From contig JAKSUS010000008.1 in NCBI GenBank assembly GCA_024408745.1, positions 1-14,992 of the forward strand: a stretch of DNA of 14,992 bases. Reading direction: 5' to 3'. A model generated the notes under the pieces. That model saw nothing but the letters and a program-made list of their open reading frames with translations. It ran no database searches and had not been told where the DNA came from. The stretch comes from Candidatus Gastranaerophilales bacterium. GTDB taxonomy: Bacteria > Cyanobacteriota > Vampirovibrionia > Gastranaerophilales > JAILCC01. Each line of letters starts with the position of its first letter. Position 1 is the first letter of the stretch. Shown here piece by piece: positions 6,109 through 13,564 of this stretch. The position numbers and the translations under genes are program-made.

Positions 6109-8520
6109 ATGAAGAAGTTATTAAGTTTAATCTTATGTATTATATTGTTTGTATCACAAACAGGTGTTGCTTTGGCAATTCAGGACAAGTCTAAATCAAC
6201 AACAACAAAACCTATTGTTTATGCTAAAAATGCAAGAACCATTTCTTATGCATTTGTTTTTGACGGACCTTCCGAAAAAAACAAAGCTTTTTTGGAAGAA
6301 TTTAAAAAATCAATTATCTCAAATACTGCACCAAATTACAAAGCAAGTTTTCCTTCAAACTTAATTTTTACCGGTGATTGGACACAACAAGGTGCTAAAA
6401 AGGTAAGTGATAAGGCACTTGCTTCAAATGCAACAATGGTCGTTTCTTTGGGTTATTTATCATCCAAATATTTTAATACATTAACTTCAAAGAAAAAATT
6501 TGTTGTAACCATTGACCAGTACGGTTTAAAAGACTTAAATAAAGGCTTTTTTGACCCTGTACAACAAGTTGCAAACGGTATAGAAGTTTTCACAAGATTG
6601 GTAAGTTTCCAGAAAGCAGCAGTTTTATTAACGGACAGTTATTATAATACACGTTCAAACTGGAATGAAATCGGTAAAAAATTCTTCCCTGATATTGATT
6701 TTGTATTTATTCCCGTTAATAATGATGCGGCTCAGGTTTTAAAAGATATGCCCGATAATGTTGATGTTGTTATATTCACACCGCTTTATAACTTATCGGT
6801 TGAAAAGAAAAAATATTTAATTAATACATTTAACGAAAGAAAAATTCCTACATATTCAACAGTAGGTAAAGAAGATGTTGAATTGGGTGTTTTATTCGGT
6901 ACGGGTGTAATGGATGCCGATAAAAAACTTGCTGATACAACTTCATTTAGTATCAGGGGCGTCTTGGCAGGTGACAGGAATTTTAATTCAAAAGTTTCTT
7001 TCTATGAAGATCAACTTCTTTATACAAACAAAGACACTGCAGATTTAATCGGACACAAAACCCACATGAGAGTTTTAGATACGGCAGAAGTAATTACAAA
7101 TAAAAAACCTGAAGTATATTCTTTAAGTACTGTTTTTAACAAATTGGAAACGTCTAACCTTGATATAAGACGTGCGGGAAAAACATTAACCGCAGCAAGA
7201 CGTGCTTCAATAGCAGCAATATTAAGATATTTACCGACATTTAATATCACTTTGGGTTACCAACAATACAACGAAGAATATGCAGATTCTGCAAAACTTC
7301 TTTACCCTGAAAAAACAGGTTCGTTTTCTTTCGGTATAGAACAAGTTATTTATTCACCCGAATTGGTTACAAATATTTTGATAAAAAACAAACAGGTTAA
7401 TTTCAAAAAATCCGAAAAACTTTTAACCGAACAATCAATGGGTATTGAGTTAGCTGAACTTTATGTTGATACTCTTATGTTAGAAAATATGATTAAAATT
7501 CAAAAAGAGTATGTAACCGAATCAAGAGAAAACTTGGCAATCGCAAGAGTTCGCGAAAAAATGGGCAAATGCGGAAAAGAAGAAGCTTTAAGATGGGCAG
7601 CACAATTAAGCACAAACGAACAAAAACTTGTAGAAATGAAAGCCTCTTTAAAAAATATAAAAATTGATATAAATAAGGTTTTGAGCCAAGATCCTAATAC
7701 TCAATTTGAACTTGCGGAATTAAAAGCAAATGACCCTGCTTTTTATACAAGTGAAATTAATTTGATTGATTATTTAACAACGGAAGATGCGCTTGAAACA
7801 TTTACAAAAATGATTATAGAAGAATCATACAGAGTTTCACCCGAACTTGCAAAATTAAAAGCGGCAATGAGTATGAAGAAATACGAAATGGCTATGTATT
7901 ATCAAAAATTTGTTTTACCGAGTGCAAAATTAACTTATGAATACACAACTTTAATCAGACCACAATATACAGGTGATTTGGAAATTCCTTTATACACACC
8001 TGATACAGGTTTAACTTATAATGCTTTGCCTCATGCGGATAAAACAAACGGAAGATTTGGTATTTATGCTCAATGGAAACCTGTTGAAGGCGGTACAAAA
8101 ATTGCCGAATTGGCAAGAGCAAAAGCAGAATTAGATGAATTAAAATTATATGACCAAGAAGTCAGAGAAGAACTTGATGCAAAAGTAAGAGGAATTATAA
8201 ATACTGCGATTGCAGATTATATTGTTATTGAAAAGAAATATAAATCAATGTATGCGGCAAAAGAAAATTATCAATTAGTTAAAAAATCATATTTGGAAAA
8301 TAATAACGTTTCTATTGCACAACTTACCGATGCTCAGAAAATTTATTTAGATTCAAAAGTTGATGCAATGAACTCACAATACGAATTTTTCAAAGACCTT
8401 TTATGGGTACAAAGAGCACTTTGTTCAGTTAACTGGGTTAAAGCAAGTCCGGACTCAAGAAAATTCATTCAAAGGATTAAAGATACAATTGAAAAACATG
8501 GTGATGTTCAATTATTGTAA
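6109..8520 (+). CDS. Fusion of periplasmic type-I binding domain and TolC-family outer-membrane efflux protein
   Basis: This 803-residue exported protein has two parts. A signal peptide occupies residues 1-23 (basic MKK, hydrophobic core, ALA). Residues about 44-330 alternate strands and helices like a type-I periplasmic binding protein of the ABC_sub_bind kind, with VVSLGYLSSKYF near 112-122, AAVLLTDSYYN near 170-180, DVVIFTP near 219-225 and a terminal segment near 325-335. Residues about 336-780 form an outer-membrane efflux protein with the expected internal duplication: AARRASIAAILRYLPTFNI near 362-380 matches KKYEMAMYYQKFVLPSAKL near 590-608. The closing helix carries VSIAQLTDAQKIYLDSK near 734-750. 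Ordinary TolC proteins have about 420-490 residues, so the N-terminal part is a real addition, in frame without a break. It presumably forms a trimeric channel whose periplasmic side carries a ligand-binding or partner-docking domain. No pump or adaptor gene is adjacent. The start is set by the AAGGGG site and the signal peptide. The TolC part is firm; the binding-domain call is by fold pattern. Confidence 0.85.
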   Translation: MKKLLSLILCIILFVSQTGVALAIQDKSKSTTTKPIVYAKNARTISYAFVFDGPSEKNKAFLEEFKKSIISNTAPNYKASFPSNLIFTGDWTQQGAKKVSDKALASNATMVVSLGYLSSKYFNTLTSKKKFVVTIDQYGLKDLNKGFFDPVQQVANGIEVFTRLVSFQKAAVLLTDSYYNTRSNWNEIGKKFFPDIDFVFIPVNNDAAQVLKDMPDNVDVVIFTPLYNLSVEKKKYLINTFNERKIPTYSTVGKEDVELGVLFGTGVMDADKKLADTTSFSIRGVLAGDRNFNSKVSFYEDQLLYTNKDTADLIGHKTHMRVLDTAEVITNKKPEVYSLSTVFNKLETSNLDIRRAGKTLTAARRASIAAILRYLPTFNITLGYQQYNEEYADSAKLLYPEKTGSFSFGIEQVIYSPELVTNILIKNKQVNFKKSEKLLTEQSMGIELAELYVDTLMLENMIKIQKEYVTESRENLAIARVREKMGKCGKEEALRWAAQLSTNEQKLVEMKASLKNIKIDINKVLSQDPNTQFELAELKANDPAFYTSEINLIDYLTTEDALETFTKMIIEESYRVSPELAKLKAAMSMKKYEMAMYYQKFVLPSAKLTYEYTTLIRPQYTGDLEIPLYTPDTGLTYNALPHADKTNGRFGIYAQWKPVEGGTKIAELARAKAELDELKLYDQEVREELDAKVRGIINTAIADYIVIEKKYKSMYAAKENYQLVKKSYLENNNVSIAQLTDAQKIYLDSKVDAMNSQYEFFKDLLWVQRALCSVNWVKASPDSRKFIQRIKDTIEKHGDVQLL

Positions 8521-8523
8521 AAA

Positions 8524-9600
8524 TTATCCTAAAATTGTTTCAACATCAATATCTAAACCTAATTTTAAAGCATAAAAACCTATTTCGGAATTTTTATCTA
8601 ACAATGCTTTGATTTTTACGGCATCTTTTTCGGTCGTTATAATTGAAGTCGCACCAAGTTTTTTGGCTTCAACAACAATATTTTTAATATCTTCTTTTGT
8701 GTACAAATGGTGGTCTTCAAAAATTCTTTCTTTTACATTTTCAAATCCCTGATTTTTTAAATATTCAAAGAAAAATTTAGGCTGGCCTATTCCTGCAAAA
8801 GCATAAACTTTGCTCTTTTTTGTTAGTTCTTCATTGGTTTGTAAATTAAAGATTCCCTTCGGAACAAAATTGCAAACATAAGTTCTTTTTTGATATTTAT
8901 TTTCAATTTCTATTTTAAAATCTTCACAGTTTTTTATTGCATCTGTATCTAAAGCCCTTTTATTCATAATCAAAATAACATCAGCTCTTGAAATTTCCTT
9001 TAAAGGTTCTCTCAATGGTCCTTGTGGCAATAATTTTCCGTTGCCGAATTTCAAATTCCCGTCAATAAGCATAATGTTTAAATCTCTGTGCAATTTTATA
9101 TGTTGAAAACCGTCATCAAGTATTAAAACTTCCGAATTATAATCTTTTATTGCAGTTTTGGCTGCTTCTATACGATTTTTACAAGTCAAAACTGCTGTTT
9201 TTTGTGAATTATAAGCGAGCCAATAAGGTTCATCTCCGCTCATGTGAGCAGAGAAAAATATATTTTCACCGTCACTAATTGTATTAACTTGTGAATTTGA
9301 AAGTTTTCCGCCATATCCTCTGCTTAAAATCGCAGTTTTTTGATTTTTTGTTTCCGAAAAATAATTTGCAATAGCAACACAAACAGGAGTTTTGCCTGTT
9401 CCCCCCGTTGTAATATTTCCGATAGAAATTACAAACGCATCAACTTTTGTAGGTTTTTTTATGCCAAACTTATACAAAAGCAATTTTGCATTTGCGCCGA
9501 GAGAATAAAAGATTTTCAAAAAACCCAAGCAAAAATAAGCAAGTCTTTCTTCCGGCATTAAATATTTTGCGTAATGTATATGTGCAACAAAGTTTTTCAT
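8524..9600 (-). CDS. lpxK: LpxK, tetraacyldisaccharide 4'-kinase
   Basis: LpxK phosphorylates the 4' position of the disaccharide precursor of lipid A, at the inner membrane, using ATP. The 358 residues show the full family signature: a hydrophobic N-terminal anchor near 17-45, the P-loop GNITTGGTGKTP at 61-72, SRGYGG at 93-98, GDEP at 122-125, DDGFQH at 162-167 and LPQGPLREP at 191-199. AFAGIGQP at 267-274, FEDHHLYT at 294-301 and TTEKDA at 322-327 complete it. It starts 3 bases after the mlaD stop, so it is probably translationally coupled as the last gene of the mlaE-mlaF-mlaD-lpxK operon. Its stop lies 3 bases from that of the convergent TolC-fusion gene. Its presence indicates that the organism makes lipid A. 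Confidence 0.97.
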   Translation of the reverse strand: MKNFVAHIHYAKYLMPEERLAYFCLGFLKIFYSLGANAKLLLYKFGIKKPTKVDAFVISIGNITTGGTGKTPVCVAIANYFSETKNQKTAILSRGYGGKLSNSQVNTISDGENIFFSAHMSGDEPYWLAYNSQKTAVLTCKNRIEAAKTAIKDYNSEVLILDDGFQHIKLHRDLNIMLIDGNLKFGNGKLLPQGPLREPLKEISRADVILIMNKRALDTDAIKNCEDFKIEIENKYQKRTYVCNFVPKGIFNLQTNEELTKKSKVYAFAGIGQPKFFFEYLKNQGFENVKERIFEDHHLYTKEDIKNIVVEAKKLGATSIITTEKDAVKIKALLDKNSEIGFYALKLGLDIDVETILG

Positions 9601-9603
9601 AGA

Positions 9604-10980
9604 TTAGAACATTAACCTGAATAGTAAGAATCTCTTGTTTAATTTTTCAGAGAATTTTTTCAAATTCTTGGTTGTTTCGGCAGTATCTTTAATAATATTG
9701 CTGAATTGTTCTTTTTCTTCAGGCGACATTTTGTCAATTTTTTCTAATAAACAATTTATAGTTTCCATTGAACTGCTTAAATTATCAACGGTTTTATAAA
9801 CTTTTGCTTTTATGTTTTCATCTTTTGTTAATTCATTAACGGAAGTTGAAATTTCAGAAACGTTTTTCATTGTTTCATTTAAGTATAATAATGTTTCTTT
9901 TGTTTTTTCATCACCTAAAATTTCTGAAATTTGTTTTGAAGATTCATCCAAAGATTTTGTCATAGAAACAACAGACTTTTGAAATTCAGGATCACCTGCG
10001 ATAGTGTTTAAATTATTAGCAAGAAGTGCAAGTTCTTCGGATAATTGGTTTGCCATTTTCAAAAGTGAATCAATATCATTTCTTGAACCTTCAACCAAAG
10101 CAGTTGTTTTATCAATAAGTTCGGTTGTTTTAAGTGAAATTGTTTTAACATTTCTCAATGCATCTTTAATATCAACAATTACATCTTCGCTTAAAACAGC
10201 ATTGATTTTATTGTTGGTTTCGTTTAATGCTTTTGCAGCTTGCAATTGTAAATCTAAAAATTCTCTTATTCTTGTAGGTTCTTTAATTGTATAAGGGAAA
10301 TTCGAAGCTACATAATAAACTTTTGAAGATTTTGTATTTAACCTTAAAACCGGAATAGAATTAACAGTTTCAATTCTCGGCTCATAAACTTGTGGAAGTT
10401 CGATATTTGCAACATTTAAAACAAAACCGATTTTTGCAACATAAGCACTGCTGTATTGTTCTCTTAATTCAAGAGGCAATGACATTCTGTCAACAGTTTC
10501 AGTTGTTTTAATCTCACCAACTTTACTGTAATTTTCATACTCATCATTAAAAGTAAATACTTCAACTTTATCACCTTCTTTTATTCCGATAGGTGTTTTA
10601 TCTGTTTTAAGCGGTAAATATACATAATTAACATTAGGAGGTGTAATTTCAATAAATTTTTCACCGATAATACCTGATTGTTGAATAGAAATTTCAGAAC
10701 CGTCAGGAATTTTAATTCCGGGTTCGGTTATGACAAATTTTACATTAACATAACTGTCTTCTTGAGTAATAACAGGTGTAATAGTTTCAATTTGACCGAC
10801 ACGCAACCCCATTATCTGGACACCTGAGCCTGCTCTCATACCATCAACATCATGAAAAGGTACGGTTATACGAACTCCCGAACTCAAGGCTCTGCCTTTT
10901 AACCATAAAACCGAAAATACTAATATTGTTACTGATATTAATGTTAATGTTCCTACTTTTACTGCTGGTGATAATCTCAT
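9604..10980 (-). CDS. mlaD: MlaD/MCE-family lipid-binding protein of the phospholipid ABC transporter, with long coiled coil
   Basis: This is the MCE subunit that would sit on the MlaEF complex and conduct phospholipids across the periplasm. One N-terminal membrane helix (about 10-27) anchors it. The MCE domain covers about 36-113, with VDGMRAGSGVQIMGLRVGQI near 45-64 and the pore-loop region SGIIGEKFIEI at 102-112. Residues 114-235 form an extra strand-rich stretch. Residues about 236-450 are almost continuous heptad-like helix, and the protein ends in a hydrophobic aromatic tail, RFLLFRLMF. At 458 residues it is much longer than E. coli MlaD (about 180) and closer to single-MCE proteins with long helical tubes. 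It has a good AGAAGGA ribosome site and lies 22 bases after mlaF. The tail might touch the outer membrane or promote oligomer packing; that is inference. Confidence 0.9.
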   Translation of the reverse strand: MRLSPAVKVGTLTLISVTILVFSVLWLKGRALSSGVRITVPFHDVDGMRAGSGVQIMGLRVGQIETITPVITQEDSYVNVKFVITEPGIKIPDGSEISIQQSGIIGEKFIEITPPNVNYVYLPLKTDKTPIGIKEGDKVEVFTFNDEYENYSKVGEIKTTETVDRMSLPLELREQYSSAYVAKIGFVLNVANIELPQVYEPRIETVNSIPVLRLNTKSSKVYYVASNFPYTIKEPTRIREFLDLQLQAAKALNETNNKINAVLSEDVIVDIKDALRNVKTISLKTTELIDKTTALVEGSRNDIDSLLKMANQLSEELALLANNLNTIAGDPEFQKSVVSMTKSLDESSKQISEILGDEKTKETLLYLNETMKNVSEISTSVNELTKDENIKAKVYKTVDNLSSSMETINCLLEKIDKMSPEEKEQFSNIIKDTAETTKNLKKFSEKLNKRFLLFRLMF

Positions 10981-11002
10981 TTTTTATATATCCTTCTTTT
11001 AA

Positions 11003-11725
11003 TTAAATTCCTGCTGATGTCCTCATAGGACCTGTTTTTAACGACTTAACAAATTGCTCTGTATAAGGGTTATCGCATTTTAGCATTTCTTCGGGGGTTC
11101 CCTGCCATAGGATATTCGCATTATATAACATTATAACTCTGTCTGCCGTTCTTGTAATTGTTGACATTTGGTGAGTTACAACGATTGATGCCGCTTTTAA
11201 TTCTCTTTTCAAAACCTGCATATAATCTTCAATAACGGTTGAAGATATAGGGTCTAAGCCTGCTGTCGGTTCATCATATAAAATGATTTTCGGATTTGTT
11301 ACAATTCCGCGTGCAAAACTAACACGTTTTTGCATACCGCCTGAAAGTTCATTCGGGTAGTTCTTTTCAATACCAGATAATCCGACCAACTGTAATTTTT
11401 CTTTTACAATTTCTTTTATTTGTTCTTTTGTATATTTACCTTTGAATTTTTCATTTTCATCTAAAGCAAATGAAATGTTATCTGCAATATTTAAACTGTC
11501 AAAAAGTGCGGAATATTGAAACAACATAGCCAAATTATCATCACCTAAAATGATTTCTCCGCTGTCTGCTTCTAAAAGTCCGCTTATAATATTTAAAATT
11601 GTACTTTTGCCCGAACCGCTGACACCAACAACTGCTACTGTTTCGCCACTTTCGACTTTAAAAGAAATATTTTTTAAAATCTCTCTGTTATCAAATTTTT
11701 TACAAATGTTTTTTACTTCTATCAT
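11003..11725 (-). CDS. mlaF: MlaF-type ATPase of the phospholipid ABC transporter
   Basis: This ABC ATPase powers lipid transport through MlaE and the MCE protein. All nucleotide-binding motifs are intact in 240 residues: Walker A GVSGSGKST at 34-42, Q-loop FQYSALFDSL at 69-78, signature LSGGMQKR at 127-134, Walker B IILYDEP at 147-153, D-loop GLDP at 156-159 and the switch His185. The SALFDSL sequence after the Q-loop and the MQKRV form of the signature are typical of the MlaF/Ttg2A group rather than of general importers. It starts 8 bases after mlaE, with a ribosome site that overlaps the mlaE stop codon, which suggests coupled translation. No MlaB-like STAS gene is present in this operon, so regulation by MlaB is not evident here. 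Confidence 0.94.
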   Translation of the reverse strand: MIEVKNICKKFDNREILKNISFKVESGETVAVVGVSGSGKSTILNIISGLLEADSGEIILGDDNLAMLFQYSALFDSLNIADNISFALDENEKFKGKYTKEQIKEIVKEKLQLVGLSGIEKNYPNELSGGMQKRVSFARGIVTNPKIILYDEPTAGLDPISSTVIEDYMQVLKRELKAASIVVTHQMSTITRTADRVIMLYNANILWQGTPEEMLKCDNPYTEQFVKSLKTGPMRTSAGI

Positions 11726-11733
11726 AATTTACC

Positions 11734-12546
11734 TTATATGAATAATGCTGAAATAATGTAATCGAAAATTGCTGCTATTGTAATTGACCAGACAACTGCT
11801 TTTGTTGTTGATTTTCCTACATCTAATGCACCACCTTCGGTTTCATAACCTATAGTTGCACTAACAACTGCAATTATACCACCAAAAACTGCACCTTTAA
11901 CAAGACTTGCGCAAATATCCTTCAAAAAGAGTCCTATCCGAACAGATTCCAAATATCCCATAACGGTTAATTCCGTATTTGCCGTACTTGTGAAAAGTCC
12001 GCCCAAAATACCGGTAAGCGAAGCAACAACAACCGCAGCAGGAACAATTAAAATGCCTGCCACAACTTTTGGTGCAATTAAATATTGAATGGGATTAACA
12101 TTTAAAGTTTTCATTGCATCAACCTGTTCCGTTACTTTCATTGATGCTATTTCTGCAGACATAGACGAACCTTCCATAAATACAATGGCAAAGGCTGCCA
12201 TAATAGGTCCTAATTCTTTTAACATAACCAAAGTTACAAATGCACCGACAAAGTGTCCTCCACCCTGTTTAACCATTTCCGTTGCAAGTTCTAAAGAAAT
12301 AATCATTCCTGCAAGCCACGAAATCATTAGAACTAATGGAAGAGAATCAACACCTGTTCTTGAAGCTTCTTTTATAACTTTTTTAAAATCAATTTTTCCT
12401 GCCAATAACAGCAAAAAAGTATCTTTTAAATTAAACCCTATATGTCCGACGGTTTCCATAGCAGCTTTAAAAGTATAATAAGAACTCGAAAGAACTCTGA
12501 AAAATATAGTACTTTTAATTATCTCTTCTATTTTAGCTGCTTGCAT
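11734..12546 (-). CDS. mlaE: MlaE-type permease of the phospholipid ABC transporter
   Basis: This is the membrane permease of an MCE-linked lipid transporter. The 270 residues match the family length. Hydrophobic segments lie near 68-90, 100-126, 158-188, 212-234 and 248-269. The family's conserved central stretch is present: ELGPIMAAF at 111-119, the SAEIASMKVTEQVDAM region at 130-145 and LNVNPIQYLIAPKV at 148-161. In E. coli this stretch contributes to the cytoplasmic coupling surface with MlaF. It is the first gene of the operon, with an AGAGGAA ribosome site a few bases ahead of the ATG and an extended -10 promoter behind it. The direction of lipid movement cannot be read from the sequence. 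Confidence 0.94.
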   Translation of the reverse strand: MQAAKIEEIIKSTIFFRVLSSSYYTFKAAMETVGHIGFNLKDTFLLLLAGKIDFKKVIKEASRTGVDSLPLVLMISWLAGMIISLELATEMVKQGGGHFVGAFVTLVMLKELGPIMAAFAIVFMEGSSMSAEIASMKVTEQVDAMKTLNVNPIQYLIAPKVVAGILIVPAAVVVASLTGILGGLFTSTANTELTVMGYLESVRIGLFLKDICASLVKGAVFGGIIAVVSATIGYETEGGALDVGKSTTKAVVWSITIAAIFDYIISALFI

Positions 12547-12568
12547 TCAATTCCTCTTTTCAGATTTT

Positions 12569-12597
12569 ATTATAGCATGATATTTTGTTCTCAACAA
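12569..12597 (-). promoter_or_regulatory. Extended -10 promoter of the mlaEFD-lpxK operon with overlapping dyad
   Basis: On the minus strand TGCTATAAT (12577-12569) is a perfect TATAAT with an extended TG motif. A weak -35, TTGTTG (12597-12592), sits 17 bases upstream. The dyad TTGTT-3-AACAA (12585-12597) covers the -35 region and might be an operator. The predicted transcript starts only about 15 bases ahead of the mlaE ATG, leaving just the AGAGGAA ribosome site in the leader. Confidence 0.6.
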
Positions 12598-12674
12598 TAA
12601 TATGTTCCGGTTCATAACGTGTTAGACTAAATTATTCATATAATATTAATTATGAGAAGTTAAAGTTATAGTAG

Positions 12675-12692
12675 GGTGCAATTTTTTGCACC
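12675..12692 (-). terminator. Hairpin downstream of the TIM-barrel gene, possible terminator
   Basis: A perfect 7-bp stem, GGTGCAA/TTGCACC, with a 4-base loop lies 39 bases after the stop of the TIM-barrel gene and ahead of the mla promoter. No T-run follows it on either strand, so it is not a standard intrinsic terminator. It may act as a transcript-end stabiliser or a regulatory site. Confidence 0.3.
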
Positions 12693-12730
12693 TATTATTG
12701 AGCAAAACTTTGTTTTGGATTTGACATTTT

Positions 12731-13561
12731 CTATAAACTTTTATAATAATCCGCTAAAATCTTTGCATCTTCTTCAATATTAGGACTTTCGCAAACTACA
12801 ACACCTTTTACATCAAATTTTTTAAATGCTTTTAATAAGTCTTTGTAATTAAATTCCGATTCCAATAAATTCAAATGTTTTCGTTCGCCTTTAGCTGTAA
12901 ATTCTATTCCCGCAATATGTGCATGAAAATTGTTTAAAGCTAATTCGCCTAATTCATTTCCGATAAATTCAAACATCTTTGAAAATTCATCATAAGTATT
13001 ATTTTGCCCGACTGTTCTTGCGTATAAATGAGAAAAATCAACGCAGGGTAAAACCTTATCAAATTCTTTTGATAATCTTACAACTTCTTCCAAATCACCC
13101 CATTGTGTCGCTTTACCTGTTGTTTCAGGGCGGATAAAAACGTTAATATCTTCATCATCAACTACTTTTAAAATCTTTTCAAAACCTTCTTTTACTTTAT
13201 GGTAAGTATCTTCTTTTGATAATCCCATATAATAAGCAGCATGAAAAACTATACTGTATAAATTCAAGGTTTTTGCCATTCTTGCAGTTTCAATGATTCG
13301 GTCAATGCTTGCATCAATTTTTTCCTGCTCCTGCGAATTGAGATTTACAAAAAACGGTGCATGAGCGGTTAAAACCATTTCATTAGGTTTTGCTAATTCT
13401 TGTACTTCTTGAATATTTGAAGCAGAAATATTTACCCCTCTTACAAACTCTATTTCAATACCGTTTAATCCCATTTCGGTTAAATCATTAAAGGCATTTT
13501 TATATGTACGAGGAACGGTTTTTAAAGGTATTCCTGCTGTCAAAAAATTTAATTTATCCAT
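12731..13561 (-). CDS. Endonuclease IV-like TIM-barrel metal protein (AP endonuclease family 2 fold)
   Basis: The 276 residues resemble the AP-endonuclease-2/xylose-isomerase-like TIM barrel, closest in style to endonuclease IV-like proteins that begin FLTAGIPL and carry IEIEFVRGVN (about 35-44). Candidate zinc ligands line up with those of endonuclease IV: His67 (TAHAPF), His107 (VFHAAY), Glu146 (RPETTG), Asp175 and His178 (VDFSHLY), His213 or His215 (NFHAHIAG), His229 (GERKHLNL) and Glu258 (VCESP). Where E. coli Nfo has Asp-Arg-His, this protein has Glu-Arg-Lys-His, so one ligand is shifted or changed. The role may be repair of abasic sites. A sugar isomerase or epimerase role is the alternative, because the gene starts 3 bases after a sugar-transporter gene. 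The ribosome site is weak, consistent with coupling to that gene. Confidence 0.8.
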   Translation of the reverse strand: MDKLNFLTAGIPLKTVPRTYKNAFNDLTEMGLNGIEIEFVRGVNISASNIQEVQELAKPNEMVLTAHAPFFVNLNSQEQEKIDASIDRIIETARMAKTLNLYSIVFHAAYYMGLSKEDTYHKVKEGFEKILKVVDDEDINVFIRPETTGKATQWGDLEEVVRLSKEFDKVLPCVDFSHLYARTVGQNNTYDEFSKMFEFIGNELGELALNNFHAHIAGIEFTAKGERKHLNLLESEFNYKDLLKAFKKFDVKGVVVCESPNIEEDAKILADYYKSL

Positions 13562-13564
13562 AGC

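Noticed and set aside
5961..6194. Small plus-strand frame starting TTG with a hydrophobic N-terminus
   Set aside because: It has no ribosome site and overlaps the well-supported start and signal peptide of the TolC-fusion gene in another frame.
7020..7250. 76-codon minus-strand frame inside the TolC-fusion gene
   Set aside because: It is a mirror of the real coding strand with no start signal.
10004..10294. 96-codon plus-strand frame
   Set aside because: It is antisense to the coiled-coil part of mlaD; its hydrophobic look comes from reading the complementary strand of polar helical codons.
12089..12478. 129-codon plus-strand frame
   Set aside because: It lies wholly antisense to mlaE, whose motifs are all intact, and has no ribosome site or family resemblance.
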